Assembly: GCA_024291935.2 (NCBI GenBank)
Contig: CM044306.1
Span: forward strand, 23,891,501 to 23,955,500
Length of the DNA: 64,000 bases
Direction of reading: 5' to 3'
Source: Okapia johnstoni
Taxonomy: Eukaryota > Chordata > Mammalia > Artiodactyla > Giraffidae
Numbering within the stretch: the stretch's first letter is position 1; each line of letters starts with the position of its first letter. This document shows positions 41,915 to 54,071 of the stretch, in pieces. The position numbers were made by a program, and so were the translations under genes. The notes beneath the pieces are model-generated. The model did no database searches. It was not told the DNA's origin and saw only the letters and a program-made list of their open reading frames with translations.

Positions 41915-43232
41915 CGTTGTAGTTGTCATTCAGTCACTAAGTCATGTCCAACTCTTTGCGACCCCATGGACTGCAGCACACCAGGCCCCCGTCCTTGACT
42001 ATCTCCTGGAGTTCGCTCAAATTCATGTCCATTGAGTCAGTGATGCTATCAAACCGTCTCATCCTCTGCCGCTCCCTTCTTTTGCCCTCAATCTTTCCCA
42101 GAATCAGGATCTTCTCCAGTGAAAAGATCAGGTGGCCAAAGTATTGGAGCTTCAGCTTCAGCATCAGTCCTTCTGATGAATATTCAGGGTTGATTTCCTT
42201 TAGGATAGACTGGTTTGACCTCACAGTGCAAGGGTTTCTCAAGAGTCTTCTCCATTTCCACAATTCGAAAGCATCATTTCTTTGTTGTTCAGCCTTCTTT
42301 ATGGTCCAACTTTCACAGCCATATATGACTACTGGAAAAACCACAGCTTTGACTATATGGGCCTTTATCAGCAAATTGATGTATCTACTTTTTAATATGC
42401 TTGCTAGATTTGTCATAGCTTTCCTTCCAAGGAGCAAGCATCTTTTAATTTCATGGCTGCAGTCAGCATCCACAGTGATTTTGGAGCCCAAGAAAGTAAA
42501 AATCTGTTACTGCTTTCACTTAATCTCTTTCTATTTGCCCTGAAGTGATGTGACTGAATACCATGATCTTAGGATTTTTTTAATGTTGAGTTTTAAGCCA
42601 ACTTTTTCACTCTCCTCTTTGACTTTCACCAAGAGGCTCTTAAGTTCTTTGCTTTCTGCCATTAGAGTGGTATCATCTGTATACCTGAGGTTGTTGATAT
42701 TTCACCCAGAAATCTTGATTCTAGCTTGTGTTTCATTCAGCCTGGGATTTCACATGATGTACTCTGCATATGAGTTAAATAAGCAGGGTGACTATATACA
42801 GCCTTGATGTACTCCTTTCCCAATTTTCAACCAGTCAGTTGTTTCATGTCAGATTCTAACTGTTGCTTCTTGACCTGCATACAGGTTTCTCAGGAGACAG
42901 GTAATGTGGTCTGGTATTCCCATGTCTTTGAGAATTCCACAGTTTGTTGTGATCCACACAGTCAAAGGCTTTAGCATAGTCAAGGAAGCAGAAGTAGTTG
43001 TTTTTCTGGGATTCCCTTGCTTTCTCTGTAATCAAATGATGGCAATTTGATCTCTGGTTCCTCTGGTTTAACCCAGCTTATATATCTGTAAGTTCATGGT
43101 TCAGGTACTGCTGAAGCCCAGCTGGAAGGATTTTGAGCATAACTTTACTAGCACATGAAATGAACACAACTGTACAGCAGTTTGAACATTCTTTGGCATT
43201 GCCCTTCTTTGGGATTGAAGTGAAAACTGCAT
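41915..43232 (-). mobile_element. BovB LINE, 1.3-kb 5'-truncated copy (antisense)
   Basis: From the 3' end (gtcattcagtcactaagtc) leftmost to a 5' break near gaagtgaaaactgcatgag. A - strand frame at 41937-42491 retains the C-terminal ORF2 region (HIVKAVVFPVVIYGCESW). Further right, complement of the reverse-transcriptase segment can be followed with stops. Truncated and inactive. Confidence 0.9.
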
Positions 43233-43528
43233 GAGATCTCTATTATTTCTTACAAACTGTACATGAATCTACACTTACCACAAAATTCAAGATTTATTAT
43301 CTAAAAAAAGAACAGGAGCTTCAAAGAACAGCTTATGAAAAAGGAATTGCAATGATCCATGTGATGAGAGCACAGTGTTCCTAGTAGGGCAGAGTGAGAA
43401 AGGAGGCTGGAAAGAAGGTTACATCCCATCTGGGAAGGGCCTTGCAGACTATCCTGAGGAATAATCTGAGCTTAGTCCTATTAAAGGCAATAGAGAGCTT
43501 TTGAGATCTTTTAATAGGGGAGTGATAT

Positions 43529-43806
43529 GCTGCTGCTGCTGCTGCTAAGTCACTTCAGTCGTGTCCAACTCTGTGTGACCCCATAAACGGCAGCCCACCA
43601 GGCTCCCCCGTCTCTGGGATTCTCCAGGCAAGAACACTGGAGTGGGTTGCCATTTCCTTCTCCAATGCATGAAAGTGAAAAGTGAAAGTGAGGTCGCTCA
43701 GTCGCGTCCGACTCTTAGTGACCCCATGGACTGTAGCCTTCCAGGCTCCTGCATCCATGGGATTTTCCAGGCAAGAGTACTGGAGTGGGGTGCCATTGCC
43801 TTCTCC
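43529..43806 (-). repeat. Bov-A2 dimeric SINE with 13-bp duplication
   Basis: Reversed (AGC)n tail followed by two Bov-A units joined by the gaaagtgaaaagtgaaag linker. Exact flanks aggggagtgatat at 43516-43528 and 43807-43819. Confidence 0.93.
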
Positions 43807-44084
43807 AGGGGAGTGATATAGTCAAACTTATATTCTAGAATGCTCCCTGTGGTTCTAGGCAGTGGAACCACTGTGGAAAATGGGTTGGGTGTAGGGATAG
43901 TAATCAGGGGAAGCCTAGAGAAAGGGAAAACAGAAGACCATTTTAGTGGTTCAAGAGAGCACAAAGGGACCTGCACCAGAAAGTGGAGATACACAAGGGA
44001 GAGAAACCAGAACTACTTAGGAGTGGAAATCAACAGGACTTTTGTGATCAATTAGATGCCAAAGAGTGAGGTTACATTAATTTC

Positions 44085-44480
44085 CATAACAACTTAACAC
44101 TAACTGGCTGCCTTAAAACAACAGAAGGTTATTACTTCACAGTGGCAGATTCTGGAAGCTCTTAGAAGTTCAAAACCAAGGTGTTGGCAGGATCACACTC
44201 CCTCCCAAGGCTGTAGGGAACAGTCTGTTCTTTGAGTTGGTATCCCTTGACTTGGAGCAGCGTGCTGTTCTGCCTCCTCGGTCACAGTGCCTCCTCTTCT
44301 CAGTATGTCTTCTCTTCCATGTGCCTCTTAAGGACACTCCTCATTGGATTTAGGACCCACCTAGATAATCCAAGATAAGCTCCTCTCAAGATCCTTAATC
44401 ACACCTTTCATTTGATAAGGCAATATTCTTTATCCACATAAGGTAATGATTATAAGCCATGGACATTCTCTTTTCAACCT
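44085..44480 (+). repeat. Ancient interspersed repeat, family not named
   Basis: ggctgccttaaaacaacaga, cagattctggaagctcttag and attggatttaggacccacc form a layout I recognise as a high-copy mammalian repeat. I cannot assign the family with certainty. Confidence 0.45.
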
Positions 44481-46261
44481 GCTACAGAGAGGTAGGGAAG
44501 AATAGACAATGATTGGGGTTCTGACCCAGGCCATCAATATAGATGACACAAAAGGAAGAGTTGCCCTCAGGGAGGAAATTTAAGTTTTAAGCATGTTGAA
44601 TCTGAGAGACCTGTAGGGATAGGCAGTAGGCATTTGGAGAAATGTTTCTGCAAGGAGATGGGTTGGAGCTGCAAGTTGTTATTGACACAAGGTGGTGTGA
44701 CTGCAGCCATGGGAGGGAGTGCTCCGACATGCAGGGTCAGTTGAAGACAGACCCTGAATAATATCAATTTTAGGAGTTAGGCAGCCATCCAAGAAGGAAA
44801 GGAAAGCTTCTGCCTGAAAGCCAAGCAGGAAAACAGCTTCAGAAAATGAGTTCAATAGAGTCAAATACTAGCAGGTAAATCAGGTGCAAAAGAATCATTA
44901 GCAAAGAAAAAGAAGAACATATGGAAAGATGTACAAGTGAAGTATAAGGTGAAGGATGCCTAACTAATGTAGTCAGTTTTAGCTACATCAGCTGGGCTAG
45001 AAACAAACCTTTGACTTCAGGAACTGAACATTGACAGGCAGATGCGCATCTTTCCTCTCTTTTTAAAACCAGTATTTTCTCATTAAAGAGCATTTGAAAT
45101 ACACAAAATAGAAAGAAAATTATAGTTCCATCAAACAAACAATCACTGTTAACATTTCCATCTAGTTCTTTCTATGCATAAGTGAGCTTTAAAAAAAAAG
45201 ACCATTTAATTATTTATCTGTGTGCACATGTGTGTGCACAGCTGCCTGCCTTGATTTCAAACATAAGCATCCTTTTCTAAATCCTCCTGGAGGATCTGTC
45301 CCCAAGTAGGGAGACTGAGTTCTGGACCTTGGTGAGGTTTCTGCAGGGTGAGCTACAGAGTGTGGGCCTCCTGACCCAGGGCATCTTCCTGTACCTCCTC
45401 CCATGGAAACTGATGCGCTGGTTTGGCCTGGAAAAACACCAGGCACTTTCCCCTGGGTCAATATTTCACATCCGTTGTCAGAGGCTAGTCCCTCCTCAAC
45501 ATCTGCTCCCTGGGATGTTCTCTGCCTGCCCGCAATATACACACACACCCACCTCTGACCCCCTCCTGGTCTGTGAGCCCCAACAGCAGAGGGGCTTTCT
45601 CCACCTCACTGCTCCTTGCTGTTTATCTTTTTCACCTTTTTTAATCCACTAGCCTTTCCCTGAGTCGATAATCTCCCACAAATGACAGGAAGAAGCCCCC
45701 TCAATCTGAAAACCTTCCCCGATTACTGAACACACAGGTGCCTGGTAGACGCTTGTTACCTTGGGTTGAATTCAGGGGTCCCTGCCTAGTCTGCAGGCAG
45801 CACAGTCTAGCCCCTGCCAATGCCCTCAGTGCTTTTGTGGTGGAATGGCCGATGCCCTAAGTCAGTTCCCCAGAACCTGCCAGGGGGCAGAACACATTCT
45901 GATCAAATGTCCAGCTTCCCGCTTGTGCTTCCTGCTGCCAGCCTATGGGAGTCCTGGGGACACACTTTTATTTGAATAGCATCTCAGCATAGACAGGGAA
46001 GACAAAACCAATGCAAAACTGTGACACAATTTACTGCAAAGAGCAACTAGAAATTCTCTCCAATATTTGTGTTTTGCTCCCCACCACAGGCTGGAAAAGG
46101 TATTTTCCAATTGCATTTCTTTTGATTTATGCCTGGCTTGTTCCTCTAATCAGCTGTCAAGAAATGGGACAGACTCTCTTCTCTGTTCCTTCCCCTCAGT
46201 GCAAATCTCTGACCTCAGGAGTCATCACTTATTATATTATTTATATCCAACATACAAGGTT
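44481..46261. other. Intergenic, no gene
   Basis: Overlapping open frames on both strands at 45210-45652 sit in GC-richer DNA but have no domains or acceptor/donor pairs that make an exon convincing. No repeat is recognised with confidence. Confidence 0.4.
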
Positions 46262-46385
46262 TACTGTCAGTAAGTGCTATTGCCATCCTCTTTTACAGAG
46301 GAGGGAGCCAAGGTTTAGTGAGGGTGAGGACTTGACAAGGGAAGCACAGTCACAGGAGGTCAAGCCGGACCAGGGTTTAGGTTTG
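46262..46385 (-). repeat. MIR fragment (antisense)
   Basis: catcctcttttacagaggag, then caaggtttagtgagggtgag and ggtcaagccggaccagggtt, resembles the complement of MIR. Confidence 0.55.
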
Positions 46386-46674
46386 TAATACTGAATCCTG
46401 CTGCAGGGGTGGTGAGTGGGGGAAGACTGAGGCCAACTTCCTCTCACCAGCCATTCTATCCTGTCTGCAATAATGTCCATAGTTCAGGAAATTCCCTACA
46501 AGTGACAATGACTCTGAAACTTCCCCAAAGATAAGAACTACTTGACCAGGGCCCCCTCACCACTTGCCACCCCTTCAACTGACGTTCGATAACTCATTCT
46601 TTGCCAGTAGCCAGGAGGCTTTCTGGCTGCCTCCAAGTCAGGAGAAATCTTAAAGAGGCCCTAATGATATCCAG

Positions 46675-46890
46675 GGGCTTCCCTGGTGGCTCAGACAGTG
46701 AAGAATCCGCCTGCAATGCAGGAGACCTGGGTTCGATCCCTGGGTTGGGTAGATCCCCTAGAGGAGGAGGATATAGCAACCCACTCCAGTATTCTTGCCT
46801 GGAGAATCCCATGGACTGAGGAGCCTGGTGGGCTACAGTCCATGGGGTCGCAAAGAGTCAGGCACGACTGAGCGACTAAGCACAGCACAG
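46675..46890 (+). repeat. Bov-tA SINE with target-site duplication
   Basis: Close to consensus (ggcttccctggtggctcag to cgactgagcgactaagcac). Exact flanks tgatatccag at 46665-46674 and 46891-46900. One of the youngest-looking SINEs here. Confidence 0.94.
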
Positions 46891-46900
46891 TGATATCCAG

Positions 46901-47577
46901 ACCTGGATCCAAGCCCATCCCCCATTATGGGGGGACCCATTCCTGCCACCCCATCCAACCCACTTATCTTATCCCCCTCTTCTTTCCTTCTATCCTTCCT
47001 TCGTTCCGGGAGTTTTTGCAGCTCAGTTCTCACTCAGCCAAAGAGAAGCAAATACTAATGCTAAGCAGTAAGGAGACTTAGGTAGGGATCCAGAAAGTAT
47101 TTTTAAAACAGAAATTTACTCAGGTCCAGGAAATAGTTATAAATGCGCACCTTGGCAATGCAGGTGCTCCATCTCCTGGTTGTAAACTTCAGGCAATGCC
47201 ATAGAGAGTATCTGTTTATCAACTGTCATAGATTCAGGAAGCCACACATACCTGCCCATCACCAGGGCATCCCCAGGCCCTATGTCCAGAAATGACCACC
47301 CCTGAGTTGAAATCCACTCTTGGAAAGAAACTGAGGAGGAGCTTTTACAACTTGCTCAAGCTTCACACTTTTTGTTGTGAGTAAATTCTTTCTATAGCTA
47401 ACTTGAACAATAGAATTGCTTTTGTTGTTGTCTCCCCATTTAATTTGAATAAGATAATAGGCATTGATTGTTTGTATTAATATGTTAAGCATTGTGTTAA
47501 GCACTTTCTACATGGTCAGTTTAATTCCCACAACAAGCCATTAATCGTTACTATATGAACAGTTAATGAGTGAAGTT
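46901..47577. other. Intergenic, no gene
   Basis: Plain non-coding DNA between two retroposons. Nothing is recognised. Confidence 0.5.
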
Positions 47578-47589
47578 ATCATTAAAATA

Positions 47590-47687
47590 GTAAACTCCAG
47601 GAGTTGGTGATGGACAGGGAGGCCTGGTGTGCTGCAGTCCCTGGGGTCGCAAAGAGTCGGACACGACTGAGCAACTGAAATGAACTG
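47590..47687 (+). mobile_element. 98-bp BovB 3' end with target-site duplication
   Basis: Only the last stretch of BovB (caggagttggtgatggacag to gagcaactgaaatgaactg). Exact 12-bp flanks atcattaaaata at 47578-47589 and 47688-47699 show it was inserted as this very short piece. Confidence 0.92.
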
Positions 47688-47699
47688 ATCATTAAAATA

Positions 47700-47840
47700 C
47701 CCATTTTAAAGATGGGACAATAAGACTTAGGTTGAGAAAATTACCCAACATCATACAGGTAACAGAGTAGGGATTTGAATTCAGTTAGTCCAACTTCAGG
47801 GCCCACATGCTTAAATATTAATACTCTGTCTCCCTACAGT
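47700..47840 (-). repeat. MIR SINE (antisense)
   Basis: cccattttaaagatgggaca, ttgagaaaattacccaacatc and gtagggatttgaattcag form the complement of the MIR core. Confidence 0.7.
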
Positions 47841-48429
47841 TTCCCTTTCTCCAAATGTGATCCTTCCACCTACATAAACTTGTGCTTATTATTTCCCTTT
47901 GAGTCACAAAACCTAGAACTGGTCCCAGAGACCCTGAATAGAGGCTTATTAGGGACCAGAGCCATGGACGTTTCCCTTTCCAACACCTAATTCAATCTCT
48001 GACCTCATTCACACCAGCCTTTCCCCCATACAGACCCGTCTTGCTAATATCCTCAATTAAGTGGCTCCTGACCTTAACTGGAAGACAGTGTGAGCCATTC
48101 AGGAAAGCTTCAGCAGACCAATGGCCCTGATCACAAGGAAAAAAGGAACCCCTATTTGCAAAGCAGCTGTATTTGCTAATTAAAAACCACTTCAACAAAT
48201 TGCCTTAAGGGAAAGATACCTGGGGAGGCATTATGTTCTCTGTAGTTTTGATAGGAACTCAGCATTGAATTCCTATTGAGGAAACAGCAGAGAAAAACAC
48301 TGCGACCAGCTCCTGTGGCTGGGTTCTCCCTCACACACCTCACAGACCACTACACCCCACCCTCATGTTCTCTACCCCACTGGACCTATCACTGCCCCGG
48401 CCCCATACCTTGTGACCTTGTAGAACAGG
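47841..48429. other. Intergenic, no gene
   Basis: Nothing recognised. Confidence 0.5.
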
Positions 48430-48640
48430 CAGGCTTGTGGTAAAGAGCCCAGACACTCGAACCAGACAGCCTGGAAGCAACTGTAGGCAAGTTAAGCAAG
48501 TTAATTAGCCTCTCTTGGCTTTGGTTTTCCCCATTTGTGAATGATCATTACCTCCTTTACTTCAGCTAAATGAGTTAAAATGTGCAAAGCCTTCAGAACA
48601 GGCCTGACACACTGATTGTAAGCACTCAATAAATGTTCCA
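48430..48640 (+). repeat. MIR SINE
   Basis: gcaagttaattagcctctct, ggttttccccatttgtgaatg and gtaagcactcaataaatg follow the MIR order. Confidence 0.75.
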
Positions 48641-48684
48641 CTCTACCACTTAATTCATAGCCCTGCGAAACTGGGTAGGCCGCT

Positions 48685-48920
48685 TTGAAAGAGGGCATGA
48701 TGTAGTGATTAAGAGCATGCTGTTTTGAAGTCAGACAGCCTTGCCCTTGAATCCTGACTTTCAATAACTTATATAACATCTCTGAACTTCAGTTTCCCTA
48801 TCTGTACAATGAACCTAATAACATCTACTTCTCATTAGGGTTATTGAGAGGATTAAATGAGACAATATATGTAAGGGACTTAGCACAGGGTCTGACTGGA
48901 AGTAAGCACTCGATAAATGA
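48685..48920 (+). repeat. MIR SINE
   Basis: gtgattaagagcatgctg, cttcagtttccctatctgtac, gaggattaaatgagacaata and taagcactcgataaatga. A well-preserved MIR next to another MIR in the same orientation. Confidence 0.85.
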
Positions 48921-49939
48921 CCCTTTTTTTTTAACTATTATAATTAACTCCTTGAACTTCAGCCCCTTTGTGTGTGAACTGGAGACACCATTGCCCCAGG
49001 AAATCTGTGAAGCCTGAAGGATGTGCCATTTAATTTCCCCTCCCCTCTCTCCTGCTCTTTTAGGATGTTCCACCTACTGCCTGTGTGACACTCACTCACC
49101 TGTCAAAGCCAACTCAGAATGCTACCTCTTCCCAGAAGCCTTCCTGGGTCCCCACCCAGTGCTTTGGAGCCCTTGACTGGTTTTGACTCGAATTCAGAGT
49201 CACTTGGTCACATTCTCATCTCCTGCCCATTCTGTTGCTGATCTAGAAGTCCCAGGGGAAACAGCCTCTTCCTATTCAATATTTTTCCAGTGGAAGAGCT
49301 CAAACCAACCCCTTGTTATCTTAACTTGAGATCAAGAAAGATGGTAGCCAAGGTCAACCTTTGTTACTGACCAGACCTTGGTGGGCGTGGCCCCAGAGCC
49401 CTCAGCAGAAAAGGGGAAGGCAGTTGGGTGTGCAGACCTCCAGCCTCAGACTCAGTGGGAAGCGGAGCCAAACAGCAGCAGGACCCTGTGCCCTCTGGTG
49501 GGGAGTCTGGGCTTCCAATAACACTCAATTCTGCTTACTCCTTCCCAGGGCATTTTCAAGAGCATCAGGAGCCCTTAATGCTTTGGGACTAGCCACATCC
49601 TGACAAAAGCAGGAAGATGCACTCACATCTCATATGAAATATAATTTATACATAAATCATGTACAAGCGGAGCTACAGTTAACTGGGTGATGTTTTATCT
49701 TGTGGCCATTTATTTAATATTTGTGAATTGTCATTTTTGCAGTTTTCTTTGCTCATTTTAAAACCGATAACTTTTTTCCATCTTTCAACCATAGTTCCTC
49801 AGTCCTAAGCTGGTATCTAAGGGATAAGCCAACAGCGCTTCCAGTACCTAAATCTGCCTGGTTAGAGTCTAAGATCCCAGGGCTTGTCAACTCCAGAGCT
49901 CATCCAGAGCCACCATATCTATCCACCCACCTATCTTAG
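48921..49939. other. Intergenic, no gene
   Basis: No recognised repeat or exon. The + frame at 49361-49603 has no domain. The downstream neighbour expected from human synteny (ATP5MC1) is not detectable here. Confidence 0.45.
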
Positions 49940-50079
49940 GCAGCTTCTCTAGCCTCTGCCCAGTTGCTTTTAGTACCTTAGGCAGCTTGTATGCTGATGG
50001 GCATACCTATCTATCTGCCCATCATCATGCAAGCTGCCTAAGGTACTAAAAGCAACTGGGCAGAGGCTAGAGAAGCTGC
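49940..50079. repeat. 64-bp near-perfect inverted repeat (hairpin), 12-base loop
   Basis: The left arm 49940-50003 and right arm 50016-50079 are reverse complements with 62 of 64 positions paired. The loop is tacctatctatc. The two mismatches lie near the loop. The 12-base word cttaggcagctt occurs at 49935-49946 and again at 49977-49988 in the left arm. No transposon ends, target duplication or known repeat were recognised. Transcripts from either strand would fold into a long stem. Function is unknown. Confidence 0.9.
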
Positions 50080-50169
50080 ATGTGGTGTGCGACTGCCCTC
50101 TAGAGGTTGCTCCAGGAAGGTGCAGGTGGGGAGCTCCTCTTCTATCAGGCTTCAATCAACCCCACCATT

Positions 50170-50600
50170 CACTTACTGACATTTATTGAGCGCCCACCTG
50201 TACCAGGCCTCCTGTAGGTGCCCTGAGAACAAAGGGTAATAGAGAGGAATAAGCTTATCCCTGCCGTTTGAGAGATCACCATTTTTGTAGTGGCAACTAC
50301 AAACACAAACACACAATTACAGTTCAGTGCAATGACTGCTGTAACACATGCGTGTACCAAGTTCCATGGGATCACAGGGGGAATGTGACTAAGTCTGGGC
50401 AGTAGAGAAAGTGTCACCACAGGGAAGGTGACATTTAACTTGGACTCTGAAGGATGAGTAAGTGTTTTCCTGGCAGTGCTAGAGAGGAAAGACATAACCG
50501 TGTGAGAAAGGCGATGTACTGCAGAAGTGCTGGCTTGTTGTGGGACAGTAAGAGTGCCATGCAGCTGGAGTATACAGAGCTTGGAACGCTGCAGGATCCA
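50170..50600 (+). repeat. L2 LINE fragment
   Basis: acatttattgagcgcccacc, then aatagagaggaataagctta, ggtgacatttaacttggac and gaaggatgagtaagtgtttt match the L2 3' order over some 400 bases. Confidence 0.7.
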
Positions 50601-51544
50601 CCTGGAAAGGCAGTGCTGCCAGGTGGTGAGGAAGCTCCCATTCTAAAAACAGCGACATGTTGCATGCTGCCCTGGCCAGGACCCTGTGCCCAACAAGAGG
50701 GAAGAAGAATGTCTCTCCATTCACCCCAGTTTGGTTAAGGTCTTGCACTGGCCTCCTTGTTACTCCCCCAATCCCCACATCACTACTTAAGGATGCTTCT
50801 AATTGCACGGCTGCTCCTGAATTCCACCTGCTTAAACCTCTCCACTGGTACATTAACAGGCACAAGGCAGAGGCCAGACTCCAGGCCTCACATATAAGGG
50901 GGTGAAGTGCGGGCTGTTTCAAGTAGCAAAGACCTCGGTCACACACAAGATCTTTATATAGTGGGGGTTTATCATGAGGCCACACAGGGAAAGCAGGAGG
51001 ACGAGAGTCTCAGCCACCAAACAGCCAGGCCGTGCAGTGACTGGAAGGTGACTGAGTGGCCTGAAGGCAGCAGTGCAGGGGAAGCTGTGGGGAAAGCAGT
51101 CTTTTACTGGCAAACATGACATGACACATTCCTACAGAAGAGTATGAGAGTGACATGCCTGGAAGTCAAACAACAGAGGTATGTGTTAGAGGAAAGAAAG
51201 TTCTGACCCCAGAGAGCAAGAAATAGCTCAAAAAAAACCCTAAACAAGGCCCAGAAGCAGATAAAACAGTGATGAAGAGTATTGGTCCTGGGACCAGACC
51301 GTCCTGGTTGCATCACTGATTGCCTACGAGATTCTGGGCAGATTAATGACTGCTCTAGTTTCCTTCCTATACTAGGGTGCATTCCATTTATTCTTGTACA
51401 GGTTACAGGTTTCACACACCTCCCGTGTCTGAAACAGAGTGTACACATAGAAACCAATCGATAAACGCTCTGATTCATGCAGGCCTTGGGGCAGAGAGTA
51501 CCAACTACCCCTTTAAGTACTCTCCACTGCCTATCCTCCCTTTC
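50601..51544. other. Intergenic, no gene
   Basis: The - strand frame at 50479-50985 (168 codons) is the longest non-repeat frame of the intergenic half. It starts in L2-derived DNA, overlaps + frames of similar length, and shows no domain. I do not call it a gene. Confidence 0.4.
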
Positions 51545-51950
51545 TTCTGGTTAGTGATGGAAGCCCCACCCTCAAGGATAAGTGGTGGTCCAGCCAGAGA
51601 CCAGATTTCATCACCCTCCTTGCAGCCATCTGGCCACGTGACTGAGTTCTGGCCAATAGGAGGCAAGCAGTAGGGAGGTGCCCAACTTCTGGATCCCAGT
51701 TCTTAGCAGGAAAAAAGGTGCTTGCCCTTTGCATTTCTCCCCTTCCTGCTGATGACAATTGGTCTAGACAGAGAAGGAAGCACATGTTGAGGATAGCAGA
51801 GGCACTCCAAAAGCCCCAGGCTGCTCACCTCTTACTGCTACATGAGAAAGCATCAACCATCTGTCTTACTCAAGCCACGGCATTGCAGGGCCTCTTTGTT
51901 ATATCAGTTTACTGTGTACCTTTAGTGAATGCTGTATCTTTCTCTAAAAT
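51545..51950 (+). repeat. MLT1-like MaLR LTR
   Basis: gaccagatttcatcaccctc, tgcatttctccccttcctgc, gaagcacatgttgaggatag and cagtttactgtgtaccttt follow the order of an MLT1-type LTR. Family by eye. Confidence 0.45.
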
Positions 51951-52220
51951 AATCTTTCCCTGCTAGAAAAGTAGACAAGAGGAAATGGTTTACTTACATA
52001 CACACATGAAGATCTAAAAATAGCCTTTAAATATATGAAAATATGCTTAATTTTATTCATGAAGAAGAGAAGTGTAAGTTAAAAGTACACTATAACCCTA
52101 CTTCTCATTTATCAGATTGGTAGAAATTCAAAAGCTTGGGCACATACTCTGCTGGCGAGGCTATGTGGGAAACACACACTTTCATATTTTGCTACAATGA
52201 CGTAAGAAATGTATATTTGG

Positions 52221-52479
52221 AACTTCCCTGGGTCCAGTGGTTAAGAATCTACTTGCCAATGGAGGGGACACAAGTTTGATCCCTGGTCCAGGAAGATTCC
52301 AAATGCCTCAGGGTAACTAATCCCTCACACCACAACTACTGAGCCCACACGCCTATGGCCTGAGCTTCACAAGAGAGGCTACCGTAACTAGAAGCCCACG
52401 CACCGAAACTGGAGAGTAGCCCCCTCTCACCACAACTAGAGAAAGCCCAATAATCAATCAATTAATCAATTTTTCAAAA
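52221..52479 (+). repeat. CHR-type SINE with 17-bp duplication
   Basis: Long-form CHR (acaactactgagcccacac and ctagagaaagcccaataatc). Exact 17-bp flanks aagaaatgtatatttgg at 52204-52220 and 52480-52496. Confidence 0.94.
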
Positions 52480-52496
52480 AAGAAATGTATATTTGG

Positions 52497-53165
52497 TCTC
52501 TGCCACTAGTTCCTGACACTGAACCCCTATAACTCTGAATGTAGGAGTGGTAACCTCCTTTCAAGCTTACCTGAATTTATGCTAAAGAGGTGACTCTTGG
52601 AGGACATGGGCTGGTTGCCATAGGAATCAACCACAAGATCAGAGGGTCAGAACTTTCAGCTCCATCCCAGCTCCACCTCTGGGGAGGGGAGAAGGTCTGG
52701 GGATCAAATTAATTACCAATGGCCTATGTAATGGAACCTCCACTAAACTCTCAAATGTATGGATTGAGGGTGTATCCCACACAGGTGTTGAGTGTGTAGT
52801 GTACCTGGAGAGGGCAGGGGAGCTCTGCACATACTTCCCCACATACTTTGCTTTGTGAATCTCTTTCATCCAGATATTCCTGAGTTACATCCTTTACAAT
52901 AAGCCAGTAAGAGTATGTAAAGTGTTTCCCTTTGTTTTGCAAGCCATTCTAGGAAATTATTGAACTTGTGGGCTGGGCTGTGGGAAGCCCTGATTTGCAG
53001 CTTGTTGGTCAGAAGTCTGTGAGGCCTGGACCTACGACTGGTGTCTGAGGTGCACCCAAGCCCTAACCTGTGGAATCTGCTCTAACTCTGGGTAATTAAT
53101 GCCTAAATTGAACTGAATTGTAGGACACCCTGTTGGTGTCTGCAGGGAATTGCAGAACTGATATC
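52497..53165 (+). repeat. Ancient LTR-like repeat, family not named
   Basis: ttcatccagatattcctgag, tttacaataagccagtaaga and gaattgtaggacaccctgttgg recall a high-copy mammalian repeat. It sits between two parts of one L1, so it probably inserted there. The exact family and edges are uncertain. Confidence 0.45.
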
Positions 53166-53763
53166 AGAAATGTTTTTGGTATGAGTAGAAGAAACAGTTT
53201 TCCTTTAGCTTTCCTTTTGGAAGTGTAAAATGGTGTAACCTCTATGGAGGAGGATGTGGCAATACCCAACAAAATAGGCTTTGACCCTTTGACCTGTCAA
53301 TTACACTTCTAGAATTTACCCTAGATATAATCCTAAATATATTATATTATTATATAATTAGTATATATTTATATAATATTATATTTATCCTAAGTGTATT
53401 TTAAGTATGTAAATAAATATATTTCAAACACATCCATGCAAGGTTTTTCAGCATTATTTGTAATAGCAAAGTATGAGAAGCAGATGCCCAAACATAGGAG
53501 ACTGGCTAAAGAAATCCTGGTACATTCATGCAGTGGAGTACTATGCAGCTACAAAAAAGGAGCAAGAAAGTTTGTTTTGAACTGATACAGAGTCAGGATG
53601 TATCCTTAAGTGAAAAAAGCAAGATACAGAAGAGTGTGCGGATATCCCCTACTTCTCAAAAGTTTACTTTATGCCCCTTTGCTTTTACAGAAGACCTACA
53701 TTAGTACCTGTTTTTGCTAACTGAAAGATCTGAAGAGAATTTTTGCTTTAAGAAAAATGGTGG

Positions 53764-54065
53764 TACTTCCTTGGTGGTCCAGTGAACAAGAATCTACCTG
53801 CCAATGCAGGAGACATGGGTTTAATCCCTGATCCACAAAGAAACTAAGCCTACATGCTACAACTATTGAGCCTGTGCTCTAGAGCCCGGGAACTGCAAGT
53901 CCTGAGCCCACATGCCACAACAAGTGAAGCCCTCGTTCCCTAGAGCCCATGCTCTTCAACAAGAGAATCCACTGCAATGAGAAGCCCGTGCTCCACAACT
54001 AGAGATAAGCCCACGCAGCAATGAAGACCCAGCGCAATCAAAAGTGAAATTAAAAAAAAAAAAAA
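53764..54065 (+). repeat. CHR-type SINE, long form
   Basis: gtacttccttggtggtccag to gaagacccagcgcaatcaaa with an A-run of about 13. Confidence 0.9.
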
Positions 54066-54071
54066 GGTGAA

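Larger units (their letters stand above)
51965..53640 (+). mobile_element. Old L1 ORF2 3' region, interrupted twice
   Basis: Pieces at 51975-52203 (agtacactataaccctacttctc) and 53215-53640 (caagtatgagaagcagatgc, gcagtggagtactatgcagc) are in order in the same L1. They are separated by a CHR SINE (52221-52479) and an LTR-like block. An AT-only stretch lies at 53330-53420. No open frame remains. Confidence 0.55.

Noticed and set aside
41944..42543. 199-codon + strand frame
   Set aside because: It is the antisense of a BovB ORF2 fragment, and the same complement text recurs at 4360, 61164 (other strand) and 63405.
45210..45652. Opposing frames in GC-richer DNA with some acceptor-like motifs
   Set aside because: Neither strand gives a recognisable protein, and I could not pair acceptor and donor into a credible exon.
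50479..50985. 168-codon - strand frame in intergenic DNA
   Set aside because: It overlaps L2-derived sequence and opposing frames, has no recognised domain and lacks splice or promoter context.
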